A stretch of DNA of 64,000 nucleotides. It comes from Deltaproteobacteria bacterium. GTDB lineage: Bacteria; Myxococcota_A; UBA9160; UBA4427. Positions 54,764 through 63,954 of this stretch are shown here, piece after piece. Location of the stretch: assembly GCA_002691205.1 (NCBI GenBank), contig NZHD01000009.1:21560-85559 (forward strand), read 5' to 3'. The first letter of the stretch is position 1, and each line of letters begins with the position of its first letter. Both the position numbers and the translations under genes were made by a program. The notes below the pieces were generated by a model. That model made no database searches, was not told the DNA's origin, and worked only from the letters and a program-made list of their open reading frames with translations.

Positions 54764-57265
54764 GTGAGTGTGAAAAACGCGTTCTCTCAGATTCGAATCA
54801 TCCAAGTCGCCTTTGATTGGAATCGTCTGCTGACCCTCTGCTCGCTCCTCCTCGCTCTCGCCTGTGGACCTGGCGGAGACCCAGCCCAAGAGCATCGCAA
54901 ACGCGCCGAAGCCTACCTGCTGAACAATCAAACCCAAGAAGCCCTGATCGAGCTTTATCAAGCCACTCGACTGCGACCCGACGATCTCGAACTTCATCTT
55001 CGAGCGGCCGAGATATTCTCTCAGCTGGGTCACTTTTCAGAGTCTGCCGGATTTTATCGTGACGCCTTATCGATCGAACCGAATGACTCCACCCTGCTCC
55101 TCCTTGGCCACCAACTCCTGCTTGGCAATCTCCCTGAAGCCATAGAGGTCGCCAACGAACTGCTCGAAAATGACCCGAGCAATGCCCAGGCTTGGCTACT
55201 TCTCGCAGAAATAGCGCTGCTTAATCAAGACGTAAAAACCGCCCAAGCCCATCTTTTACAGGCGCGAAAAGCGAACCCAGAAGAGCCGGAAATCGACTGG
55301 ATGACGGCTCGTATCAACGAAGTCAAGGCCGCTCAGGCTCATACTCGAAACCCCCTCGCGCGCGTTTCCTCACGGCTTTGGCAAAGTACGGTTCAAGCCT
55401 ATGACCGCTATCTCGTAAAGAAAGGGGAACGCGCTCTGGAAGCTCAACTGCGGCGCGCGCACGCCCTCACGCTTGTCCGCGGGCGTCAAGATGAAAGCCT
55501 TCGCGCTCACCAGAGCATCATTGAAAGCCCCCTTGAATCTTATAGTCCCATCCAAAAACGTGAGGCCTTCGTCCGAATTTACAACTTCGCTCAAAGGTCA
55601 AAAAACCCCGAACTCGCGCAGGCCGCCATTGACCGAATTCTCGAAATCAACCCGAATGACCGCTCTGCCTGGCAGTACCAAGCGCGTCTTTACGACGAAC
55701 TAAACAGCCAAGAGCGAGACGAGGCCTATAAAGAAAGGCTCACCGACTCCGCAGATCAAACATCCATGCAGCTCGTGTATTCCGAACACATCGCCAAGAC
55801 GCAAGGCGTCAATTCAGCCATTGCCTTTCTTAAGAAGCAACGACTCCAAAACGAAGACGAGGCGGCCTTGCCCGCACAAATGATTGACCTCTTGCAACGC
55901 GAAGGGCGACTCAAAGATGCGCAAAAAGCCCTTAATGAAGCGGGCTTGAATTTTTCCAGCGAAACCTCGATTCAGATTCTTCAAGCACGTCAGGCATTCC
56001 TCGCTGAACAGTATGCATCGGCGATTCGACTCATCGAAGAAATTCCTGAATATGAGAGAGGCCAGGTGGGCTTCCAGGTGCTCGCTCAAGCTCAAATGAA
56101 ACTGCATCTCAACGAGGAAGCCCTGCAAAACATCAACACGGGAATCGCCTACGCACACGACGTGGACCCAAGCAGTCTAAGAATCAAGGCCCAAATCTTA
56201 CTTAACCTGAACAAAAATCGGCAAGCCGCTGCGACGCTAATTAAACTCTGGAAAATCACGGAACTGACATCCCAGGAACAAATCCTCTTGGCAGGCGCAT
56301 ACTACGACTCCCGAACGCCCGGAGTCGGTCGAAAACTTTTAACCCGCATGCTGAGCGATGATCCAGGAAACGTCGCCGTCGCTCTCTACCTCTATCGTCA
56401 AGAATCGGCCAACCCAAGTCGACGAGATTTCCTGACCCTGATTCTTGACCAAGCACTCGCCGTCAATCCGAACGACCATGACCTCCTCGAAGCCCTCACT
56501 GACCTGGACCTTGAGGCCGGGGCGATTCAGAAGGCGATGGCTCGAGTCGAAAAGGCGATCTCAAAAAGCAATTGGCTCGGGCCGCCTTACCTCACGCGAG
56601 CGAGAATTCACTTAGCACAGGGCCGCGTTAAACCGGCCAGAGATGATGCTGAACGGGCGCGACTCCTAGATCGCAAAACGGCAGAACAGTCCTATGAGAT
56701 TCAAGCGCTGGCCTATCTAATGTCGGCGGACCCCCAGATCCCAATCGCCTTGATGGAGAAAAGGGCTCAAGCGGGAGACTTGCCGGCCGACCGAATTGCG
56801 CTCCTCGCTCGACTGCAACTGCACCTCGGAAATAAAAACCGGGCCCAAGAGTTATACGAGCAAGCCCTGGCGGCGGGGAGCCGCCTAAACCATGTGAAAA
56901 ATGATTTGGCCTTGCTGCTCGCAGAATCAGAGTTGGCGTCAGATCTCAAAAGAGCCGAATCACTGGCTCTTTCAGCTGTCAAAGCTCCAGGAAAGCAGAT
57001 CAATGCCAATGACACTCTGGGCTACGTCTACTTACAGCAAGATAAGAACGAAGCAGCCTATTGGAAATTCCGGTACGTGATTGAAAATACCAGCGACCCC
57101 AATCCCGAATACCACATTCACATGGCTATGGCGCTTCTGGCTCTTGACCGCAGGGAAGAGGCCCTTCAATCCGTCCACGACGCCCTGGCCCTTGACCCCG
57201 AATTTGTACCGGCGACACAACTCAAAGCCTCCATGGAGCTTCAGAAATCCGACCCAGCTTCTTAA
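54764..57265 (+). CDS. Second TPR-repeat lipoprotein
   Basis: An 833-residue protein starting at GTG (a second GTG two codons on). The lipobox is LALAC (Cys ~34). TPR units run to the end, for example AEAYLLNNQTQEALIELYQATRLRPDD. ANDTLGYVYLQQDKNEAAYWKFR near the C-terminus is the counterpart of the TLGYAQLQSGD element of the previous gene, so the two are related lipoproteins, probably a tandem duplicate followed by divergence. It is co-transcribed with the first and convergent with the Tmtc-like gene. Confidence 0.85.
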   Translation: MSVKNAFSQIRIIQVAFDWNRLLTLCSLLLALACGPGGDPAQEHRKRAEAYLLNNQTQEALIELYQATRLRPDDLELHLRAAEIFSQLGHFSESAGFYRDALSIEPNDSTLLLLGHQLLLGNLPEAIEVANELLENDPSNAQAWLLLAEIALLNQDVKTAQAHLLQARKANPEEPEIDWMTARINEVKAAQAHTRNPLARVSSRLWQSTVQAYDRYLVKKGERALEAQLRRAHALTLVRGRQDESLRAHQSIIESPLESYSPIQKREAFVRIYNFAQRSKNPELAQAAIDRILEINPNDRSAWQYQARLYDELNSQERDEAYKERLTDSADQTSMQLVYSEHIAKTQGVNSAIAFLKKQRLQNEDEAALPAQMIDLLQREGRLKDAQKALNEAGLNFSSETSIQILQARQAFLAEQYASAIRLIEEIPEYERGQVGFQVLAQAQMKLHLNEEALQNINTGIAYAHDVDPSSLRIKAQILLNLNKNRQAAATLIKLWKITELTSQEQILLAGAYYDSRTPGVGRKLLTRMLSDDPGNVAVALYLYRQESANPSRRDFLTLILDQALAVNPNDHDLLEALTDLDLEAGAIQKAMARVEKAISKSNWLGPPYLTRARIHLAQGRVKPARDDAERARLLDRKTAEQSYEIQALAYLMSADPQIPIALMEKRAQAGDLPADRIALLARLQLHLGNKNRAQELYEQALAAGSRLNHVKNDLALLLAESELASDLKRAESLALSAVKAPGKQINANDTLGYVYLQQDKNEAAYWKFRYVIENTSDPNPEYHIHMAMALLALDRREEALQSVHDALALDPEFVPATQLKASMELQKSDPAS

Positions 57266-57344
57266 GTCGCCTCTGCCCCTCGGGCCTTGCATTGGAAATC
57301 GGACGTTCAGTCAAGGAAGAGATGAAGCTGCTGTTGCCCCCCCG

Positions 57345-59066
57345 TTACCGAGGTGCCGCCGTTCGCGCCTTCTCCAAGCGCTTCCTGAGGGCGATCTCTG
57401 TTCGGACCATGTCGGCATCAGCCTGAAGAGTTCCTCCGATGGGCCCCGGACGCCCAACAGCCGCCTCCAGGACCGCCACAGCCTGAGGCAGATTTTCCTT
57501 CACAATGTACGCCTGCGCGAGCGCACGAGCCGTGTAGTGACTGATGTCCGACTTCGCAGCAAGACGATCAATCCAATCATCAGCCATTTCATTTTTAACG
57601 GCGATAAAACCTGGATGAGATTGCATGGGACCGTACGCTGGGTCTTGCAGTAGGTTATCGACCCGATTGTAACCCCGTACGCGAGCAGCCTTGAGGTAGA
57701 ACACCGCGTCGTCAAAACGGCCTTCTCGAGCTGCGCGGGATGCTTTGCGTGTGCTAGCCGCGACGCCTTCGGGATAGTTTATCTCCGCATCTGACATCAA
57801 AGACTCAGGCGAAATAAAGACATGGGACCGGGCATACGTGAGCTGACTGGCCTGAATCAAGACCAGTGCTGCGAGTCCCCCCAGAGTCCACACGAAGCGC
57901 CGTCGCCCCACTTCACCCAGCGCCCAAGAAGACCGGAGAGTCGCATAGAACCGCATCCCTGCCAGAATCAAGGCCCCGATCAATCCGGGTAAAATAAAGT
58001 ACACGTATCGATCGGCCAAAGGATAAGGAAGGGGAATCAGCCCGGACAAAGGCCCAAAACTCACCGCCGCCCAAACGAGATAGACCCCCTCTTCTCTACG
58101 TCGGAGCAACGCATGAAGGGCCCAAAGACCAAAGATCACCAGCAACGCCAGGCCGCCCACGAACCAAGGATCGGTTAAACCGGTAACCGGAAGAGGCTCA
58201 TGAAATGTGGAAAGACCGCGTCCACTAAAAACCATCCATGCATATCGAAGCGCAACACTAAAAATCATCATTAAACGCACACCTATATCGGCATACAGAG
58301 GTGGAGTCATCGCCGCTGAATCAGCGAAGGCAGAGGACTCGACCCACGTATAGGCCAACACGATGGCCAACCAACCCAAGAGCCACTTCCAATGGGCCGG
58401 CTCCGGTGGGCGTTGAGAACTACTTCCAGAGACCGACGAGTTACGCACCCAAGAAAAAAGCGCCACGACCACGAGAGCAAAGGCCGCAAACGGCTTCGCC
58501 AAGAGAGCCAGCGTAAAGAAAACAAGCGCCCAAGCGGGACGCCTGGCATGAAGCAAAAGCGCCAAGAGAGAAAGAACCAAGGCAGAACTGCTCTTGATTT
58601 GCGAAATCCAGGCGACCGATTCAACATTAGCGGGGTGGAGCAGAAATAAAGCCGCCCCTCCCGCAGCCACATAAAAGCCAATACCGCTTCTTTGATAGAT
58701 GAGAACGAGCAAGACGGCCGCAAGCGCATGCAGCACCACGTTTACCACGTGATACCCCACCACCGAAGCACCGAAGACTTGCCACTCGGCCGAATGAAGC
58801 ATCAAGTGAACGGGAGCATAGTTTTCCACCATCACCGTCACCTCACTTTGAGGGTTCCAGATGTCGATCAAATTGGAGAGGCTGACGGTATGAACATACT
58901 CATTGGCGGCCACGTAATGGAGATCATCTGAGATGAAATCGCCCCCAAGAGAAGGGCCGTACACGAAGAGGCCCACTAAACTAAAGAGCCCCCACAAAGG
59001 CAAAACCGTTCGTGAAAAAGAGACGGAGGCCCTCTCTTTTAATTTCGATTCATGAGACGTGTTCAT
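57345..59066 (-). CDS. Polytopic GT-C membrane protein with TPR-like tail (Tmtc-like)
   Basis: A 573-residue protein with ten to twelve hydrophobic helices and a ~130-residue cytosolic or periplasmic helical tail. FISDDLHYVAAN near residue ~46 is the acidic first-loop motif and FLLHPANVESVAWISQIKSSSALVLSLLALLL matches the HP.hvESVAWi element of Tmtc/GT-C O-mannosyltransferase-like proteins. The tail (DAVFYLKAARVRGYNRVD, ARALAQAYIVKENLPQAVAVLEAA) has TPR-like helices. It may use a lipid-linked sugar to modify proteins or glycans. It is convergent with the TPR lipoproteins and upstream of galE on the same strand. Confidence 0.78.
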   Translation of the reverse strand: MNTSHESKLKERASVSFSRTVLPLWGLFSLVGLFVYGPSLGGDFISDDLHYVAANEYVHTVSLSNLIDIWNPQSEVTVMVENYAPVHLMLHSAEWQVFGASVVGYHVVNVVLHALAAVLLVLIYQRSGIGFYVAAGGAALFLLHPANVESVAWISQIKSSSALVLSLLALLLHARRPAWALVFFTLALLAKPFAAFALVVVALFSWVRNSSVSGSSSQRPPEPAHWKWLLGWLAIVLAYTWVESSAFADSAAMTPPLYADIGVRLMMIFSVALRYAWMVFSGRGLSTFHEPLPVTGLTDPWFVGGLALLVIFGLWALHALLRRREEGVYLVWAAVSFGPLSGLIPLPYPLADRYVYFILPGLIGALILAGMRFYATLRSSWALGEVGRRRFVWTLGGLAALVLIQASQLTYARSHVFISPESLMSDAEINYPEGVAASTRKASRAAREGRFDDAVFYLKAARVRGYNRVDNLLQDPAYGPMQSHPGFIAVKNEMADDWIDRLAAKSDISHYTARALAQAYIVKENLPQAVAVLEAAVGRPGPIGGTLQADADMVRTEIALRKRLEKARTAAPR

Positions 59067-59120
59067 TTTAGAATCGATCTTCTTTTGTTTCAGAACCGAC
59101 CCCCAGTCAGGCCCACGAGA

Positions 59121-60161
59121 TCAAGAGCCATCCTTGTCTTCGAAACCATGCGGGTGAGCTTGATGAAATCGCCATGCATCGCGAACAATCGTTTCAAGCG
59201 AAGAACGCGTGGGAACCCATCCCAGAATTTCGCGAGCCCGCGACCCCCCACTAACCAATTGGGCTGGATCACCCGAGCGACGCTTCCCCATTTGGGTGGG
59301 GATGGGATGGCCTGTCACATGGCGAACAACTTCGACGACTTCCTGCACCGAGTACCCTGAACCTGTGCCCAAATTACAAACGACTTGCTGTACACCATTC
59401 TGAATGCGGCCAAGGGCGCGCAAGTGGGCGTCGGCCAAGTCAACAATATGAATATAATCCCGCACGCAAGTCCCATCGGGCGTCGGGTAATCGTCACCAA
59501 AAACAGTGATCGAATCACGCTGCCCCAGCGCCACCTGCATCAAAAGAGGAATCAAATGCGTTTCGGGTTGGTGATCTTCTCCTAAGTCAGCTGAAGAAGA
59601 AGCACCCGCTGCATTAAAATAACGTAGGGCCGCGAACCGTAAACCATAGGCCTTTGAGTAGTCTTCCAACATATGTTCGATGTGAAGCTTTGTTCGCCCA
59701 TAGGGGTTGATCGGCACCTGAGGATTGGCTTCGGTAATCGGAACCTCCACGGGAACACCGTAAGTGGCACAGGTCGATGAAAAGACTAATTCGTCGCACC
59801 CCGCGTCTCGCATGACTTCGAGCAGGTTCCAGGCACCTTGAACATTCTCTCGATAATAGACGGATGGGTTTTCAACAGACTCGCCCACTAGACAGCGCGC
59901 CGCAAAATGCATCACGGAACGAGGCTTCCAGTCAGAAAAGACGCGAGCAAGTGCATCGGGATCCCCCAGGCTGACTTCCGCCAAAGGAGACGCGACGGCC
60001 CCACGATGGCCCGTCGAAAAATCGTCGACGACCACGACGGGGACGTCCGATTCTTCCAACATTCGAACTGTATGGCTTCCGATGTAGCCGGCTCCGCCTA
60101 CGACGAGCACGGGCCCATCAGGCGGGGTCAAACGGGACGCTTGAGAAGAGTTGGAGTTCAT
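59121..60161 (-). CDS. galE: UDP-glucose 4-epimerase
   Basis: An extended SDR enzyme of ~346 residues from the ATG at 60161, chosen because GGAGYIGSHT (NAD site) then falls 24 residues in; the frame opens earlier at 60209 without support. It has VVDDFSTGH, SSTCATYGVP, the catalytic YxxxK in INPYGRTKLHIEHML, RYFNAAGASSSADLGEDH, and DGTCVRDYIHIVDLADAH. It interconverts UDP-glucose and UDP-galactose, feeding glycan synthesis. It is divergent from the GT2 gene. Confidence 0.95.
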   Translation of the reverse strand: MNSNSSQASRLTPPDGPVLVVGGAGYIGSHTVRMLEESDVPVVVVDDFSTGHRGAVASPLAEVSLGDPDALARVFSDWKPRSVMHFAARCLVGESVENPSVYYRENVQGAWNLLEVMRDAGCDELVFSSTCATYGVPVEVPITEANPQVPINPYGRTKLHIEHMLEDYSKAYGLRFAALRYFNAAGASSSADLGEDHQPETHLIPLLMQVALGQRDSITVFGDDYPTPDGTCVRDYIHIVDLADAHLRALGRIQNGVQQVVCNLGTGSGYSVQEVVEVVRHVTGHPIPTQMGKRRSGDPAQLVSGGSRAREILGWVPTRSSLETIVRDAWRFHQAHPHGFEDKDGS

Positions 60162-60246
60162 GATGAGACGCATCATACACCACGCACAGAACAAATGGTT
60201 GATCCGCACCCGGCGGTCTTGGACACCGTGGGGTACATTTTTTCCG

Positions 60247-61422
60247 GTGAAAGAGACCCGAGATCAGACCATCGAGCTCAGCGTGGTCATGCCTTGCCTC
60301 AACGAGGCGGACACGCTGGCGATATGTATCCAAAAAGCGCAAGCCGCATTCGAAGCGAGTCGAGTGCAAGGCGAAGTCATCGTCGCCGACAACGGGAGCT
60401 TGGACGGCTGCCCAGAGATCGCCAGATCGCTCGGGGCCCGTGTAATCCACGTCGAGGACCGAGGCTATGGCCATGCACTCATGGGGGGCATCGAGGCGGC
60501 CCACGGTCGTTTCATCCTGATGGGCGACGCCGATGAAAGCTACGACTTTTCGGAAATTCCTATTTTCCTTGCGGCCCTGCGTGAAGGCGCTGAATTGGTT
60601 CAGGGCTGTCGGTTGCCTTCGGGCGGAGGAGAGGTCAAGCCCGGCGCGATGCCCTTTTTGCATCGCTGGTTTGGCAACCCTCTGCTTTCCAAGCTGGCTC
60701 GCCTCATGTTCGACGTTCCCGTCCGAGATGCGTATTGTGGGCTTCGCGGCTTCACAAGAGACCTCTACGATCGACTGGATCTCCGGTGCACAGGCATGGA
60801 ATTCGCCACCGAAATGATTATCAAGTCGGCCCTCTCCGGGGCCCGGGTGGCCGAAGTCCCCATCACCCTACATCCGGATGGGCGAAAACAACATGGGCCT
60901 CACCTGAGGACCTTTAGAGACGGTTGGCGCACCCTGCGGCTCTTCCTGCTCTACAGCCCGCGCTGGCTCTTTCTCTTTCCAGGTGCACTTCTTATGGGCC
61001 TGGGTTTACTGGGCTACGCACTGGCTTGGCCCGGAGCCGATTTATTCGGAGCACGCCTTGGGGTTCACTCCTTGCTTGTAGCGAGCCTCTGCCTCCTGAT
61101 GGGCTTCCAATCTTTTCTCTTTGCCGTGATGAGCAAGGCCTACGCCATAGGAGCGGGACTTCTTCCCCGTGACGTCCGAGTCGAACGCTTTTTCAAAGTG
61201 GCCACGCTTGAACGCGGACTGGTGTTGGGATCTCTCGCCTTGCTGGCCGGGGCCGGATTAATCGCCTATACGGCCTGGGACTGGCGAAGTGCCGGGTTTG
61301 GAGATCTCGACTACCCCACCACTCTTCGTTCAGTCATCCCCGGCGTGACGCTGGCGGCGCTGGGGTTCCAAACGATTCTCTCAGGGTTTTTCGTCAGCTT
61401 ATTGGGGCTCGATCGGCGGTGA
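60247..61422 (+). CDS. Family 2 polyprenyl-phosphate glycosyltransferase
   Basis: The frame opens at 60151 with an unlike extension; the GTG at 60247 begins the domain (ELSVVMPCLNEADTL), 391 residues. The GT2 fold shows EVIVADNGSLDGC, RGYGHALMGGIEAAHGRFILMGDADESYDFS (D.D nucleotide/metal region), VRDAYCGLRGFTRD, and PHLRTFRDGWRTLRLFLLYSPRWLF before about four C-terminal hydrophobic helices. This is a DPM-like transferase making polyprenyl-phosphate sugars, a donor for GT-C enzymes such as the GT39 protein two genes on. It overlaps the methyltransferase by four bases. Confidence 0.9.
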   Translation: MKETRDQTIELSVVMPCLNEADTLAICIQKAQAAFEASRVQGEVIVADNGSLDGCPEIARSLGARVIHVEDRGYGHALMGGIEAAHGRFILMGDADESYDFSEIPIFLAALREGAELVQGCRLPSGGGEVKPGAMPFLHRWFGNPLLSKLARLMFDVPVRDAYCGLRGFTRDLYDRLDLRCTGMEFATEMIIKSALSGARVAEVPITLHPDGRKQHGPHLRTFRDGWRTLRLFLLYSPRWLFLFPGALLMGLGLLGYALAWPGADLFGARLGVHSLLVASLCLLMGFQSFLFAVMSKAYAIGAGLLPRDVRVERFFKVATLERGLVLGSLALLAGAGLIAYTAWDWRSAGFGDLDYPTTLRSVIPGVTLAALGFQTILSGFFVSLLGLDRR

Positions 61423-62033
61423 GTAGGCTGGACTCCTTCCACGATCAATACGTCGCCTCTCGAAGAGTTCGCGTTCTGGCTCACGAACTGGCTCAAATCT
61501 GCCCTCAAGACGCCACCGTCCTCGACGTGGGATGCGGGGATGGACGAATCGCCCAAAATCTGAACACGCTTAGACCGGATCTCCAGATTCGAGGCGTCGA
61601 TCCCCTGATCAGGCCCAATGCTGTCATCGACGTCTCACACTTCGACGGGAAAAAAATCACCCAGAAAGACAACCAAGTGGATGTGGTCATGATGGTGGAC
61701 GTGCTCCACCACAGTGAAGACCCCGGGAATCTGCTTTCAGAAGCCCGGCGAGTCGCGCGGCACGCTCTCATTATCAAGGATCATCGTCGAGATGGATTTC
61801 TCGCTGAAGCCACCCTTCGCTTCATGGATCGCGTGGGCAACGCGCGATACGGAGTGGCTTTGCCCTACGCGTACTGGTCCGAGGAAGAATGGCGGCACCA
61901 CTGGGCTACGAACCGACTTGAAGTTGACGTCTTCAAAACAGATCTAAACTTGTATGCCACGCCTCTGAATTGGATCTTTGACCGCAAACTGCACTTTCTG
62001 GCTCGCTTAGGAATGACTGAAAAGGTGTCATGA
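61419..62033 (+). CDS. Class I SAM-dependent methyltransferase
   Basis: A 204-residue methyltransferase with motif I TVLDVGCGDGRIAQNL (residues ~29-44), motif III VDVVMMVDVLHHSEDPGNLLSEARRV, and a beta-rich C-terminal half. It starts at GTG overlapping the GT2 stop and ends overlapping the GT39 start, so all three are translated together. It may methylate a lipid-linked glycan or its lipid; the acceptor is unknown. Confidence 0.9.
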   Translation: MSRLDSFHDQYVASRRVRVLAHELAQICPQDATVLDVGCGDGRIAQNLNTLRPDLQIRGVDPLIRPNAVIDVSHFDGKKITQKDNQVDVVMMVDVLHHSEDPGNLLSEARRVARHALIIKDHRRDGFLAEATLRFMDRVGNARYGVALPYAYWSEEEWRHHWATNRLEVDVFKTDLNLYATPLNWIFDRKLHFLARLGMTEKVS

Positions 62034-63772
62034 ATTCATCGACTCCACGCCACTCCTTCCGATGGATCCTCGTGACCTGGACCGTGTTAGCGCTCATGAT
62101 CGGGCTCAACGCGCTCCCTCAGATTGAGGACTTAGGCCTCTACTACGACGAAGCCTTTTTGGCCCAACAAGCCCGTGGGTTTGTTGAGCCCGACAGAGCC
62201 GGCCAACACCCGATGAGCGTACGCAGTCTTGAGCTTTCAGGACGGCCCTTCCCTCTCCGAAACGCCGCGTATCTCGGGTCTCTTAAAAGCCAACTCCTGA
62301 TTCCCGCTTTCGCCCTGAGTGAGGCCAATGTCCGTGTGCTCCGAACGACCACACTCATCACCGCTCTGCTGGCCCTCTGGCTCGCCATGCTTTGGTCGAG
62401 CAAGCTCTTCGGAATTTACCCCACAATCATCATGGGCATTCTGGTGGCCTGCGACCCCAGCTTCTACTTTTTTTCTCAATTCGAATGGGGCCCGTTCACA
62501 ACCAACTTCCTATGCCGCGCCGCGGGCGCTCTTTTGGTTGTCGTGGCCTGGCAGGCCTCCTCCGACAAAAAAGCTCTCTTCGCCGCCACCGGCGCCGGTC
62601 TTGTTTTAGGACTCGGCATCTTCAGCCGAGCCGATTTCGCCGTCATTCTGGCGTGTGTGGGGGCCGCGATCATCCTCTGTCGCCCAGATCTTGTGCGTCG
62701 AGCGTGGCGCGAAAAAAAAGGCGCCGTCATCGCTGGCTTCGCCAGCTTCTTCGTCGCGGCTCTGCCTACGCTGATCTCCAGTCTAGATATCCTCTCCAGC
62801 AGCCAAGCCGTGGGAGATCGGGGCGATTTCGCCTTCCGTTTGGGAGTCCTCACACGAGTGCTCGACGGTTCGCAGTTTTACCGCATACTGCTCTCGGGAG
62901 GGCTCTTTGAGCGCGCACCGGACTTCGAGAGTCCAAGAGGCCTGCTTGTTTTTATTCTGATCCCCGCCGCCCTGTGGTTGGCGTTTGACGCCTTCAGACC
63001 TCGCCCGGACACACTCTCTCGACGTCGGGACCCAAAGGTTTTTCTCCTTGTGCTCACGGGACTCCTGCTCGGGGCCATGCTTGCATTGCCGGGGGCCGTT
63101 CGGGCTCATCATCAATTGAATGCGCTTCCTCTTCCTCAGTTGATCGTCGCTTGCGCCGCCGTGAGCCTCTGGCAAAGCAATGCCTCTTTGACCAGACGGG
63201 CTCTCCGCAGAACCCTCGCTGGGATCGCCCTCGGAGGGCTGATCCTCGGAAACCTCCACCTCATTCAGCGAACTGAACAAGAAATCACAACCACGGGTGG
63301 GCGCGGACGCTTTACTCCAAGTCTGAGCCAACTCGCACAGCAACTCGACCGCCAACCCGACGCCCAGGATACCCAAGTGGTGAGTCTCGACTGGGGGTTC
63401 CACGAACCGCTTCTTTTCCTCAGCCACCAAATCCAAATGCATGAACCCATCTGGAAAATCCCACAGGTCCTGGGGCGTGGCCAGCCGTGGACGTTCACGG
63501 GAGATGAAAAAACCATCTACTTAGTCCACGGACCCAAATACGATCTGTTCGGCATCGGCCCCTCACTGCTCGTGGCCGCTCGAATTCAAGCTGAAAAAGG
63601 AGTCCAAATCACGCCTCATGGAGAGCGCGAAGGAGAGACTGCTTTCTATAGTATCCGCATCCCACATCCCCATACACTCCGCTTTGATGGCCAATTTCAA
63701 ATCAAGCCTTTGAAGAGGTCGAGGAGCAGTCTCCCCAACCCGGCTCCGGATAGAGCGAGCGACCAGCACTGA
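62030..63772 (+). CDS. GT39/ArnT-like membrane glycosyltransferase
   Basis: A 580-residue polytopic protein with ~11 hydrophobic helices. The first loop motif LGLYYDEAFLAQQARGF (Asp-Glu in the YDE position) matches the acidic pair of PMT/ArnT enzymes. Helices with LVACDPSFYFFSQFEWGPFTTNFLC follow and the C-terminal ~150 residues are soluble and extracytoplasmic. It likely transfers a sugar from a polyprenyl-phosphate made by the GT2 upstream. The ATG overlaps the methyltransferase stop (ATGA). Confidence 0.85.
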   Translation: MNSSTPRHSFRWILVTWTVLALMIGLNALPQIEDLGLYYDEAFLAQQARGFVEPDRAGQHPMSVRSLELSGRPFPLRNAAYLGSLKSQLLIPAFALSEANVRVLRTTTLITALLALWLAMLWSSKLFGIYPTIIMGILVACDPSFYFFSQFEWGPFTTNFLCRAAGALLVVVAWQASSDKKALFAATGAGLVLGLGIFSRADFAVILACVGAAIILCRPDLVRRAWREKKGAVIAGFASFFVAALPTLISSLDILSSSQAVGDRGDFAFRLGVLTRVLDGSQFYRILLSGGLFERAPDFESPRGLLVFILIPAALWLAFDAFRPRPDTLSRRRDPKVFLLVLTGLLLGAMLALPGAVRAHHQLNALPLPQLIVACAAVSLWQSNASLTRRALRRTLAGIALGGLILGNLHLIQRTEQEITTTGGRGRFTPSLSQLAQQLDRQPDAQDTQVVSLDWGFHEPLLFLSHQIQMHEPIWKIPQVLGRGQPWTFTGDEKTIYLVHGPKYDLFGIGPSLLVAARIQAEKGVQITPHGEREGETAFYSIRIPHPHTLRFDGQFQIKPLKRSRSSLPNPAPDRASDQH

Positions 63773-63954
63773 ACCAGCGGCTCGAGTTCGATTCGCCCTC
63801 GCTTCGAAGAAATCATGCACGACGACACCCGGCCCCCTGACGAGCCCTCTTGAGCCGGAGGGCGAAGATCAATGCCTTCTTCATACGGCCACCGACGTGA
63901 GCGTGGGCGATGGAACGCCTGCGAGACGTTCAGGTGCGCCCCGTCAGGGCCCAT
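63697..63954 (-). CDS. Possible small protein at the window edge
   Basis: An 85-codon frame from ATG at 63954, ending antisense inside the GT39 tail. The C-terminus LGRLLLDLFKGLI is amphipathic. It overlaps the end of the edge gene to its right. Nothing family-like is seen, and it may be chance. Confidence 0.2.
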   Translation of the reverse strand: MGPDGAHLNVSQAFHRPRSRRWPYEEGIDLRPPAQEGSSGGRVSSCMISSKRGRIELEPLVQCWSLALSGAGLGRLLLDLFKGLI

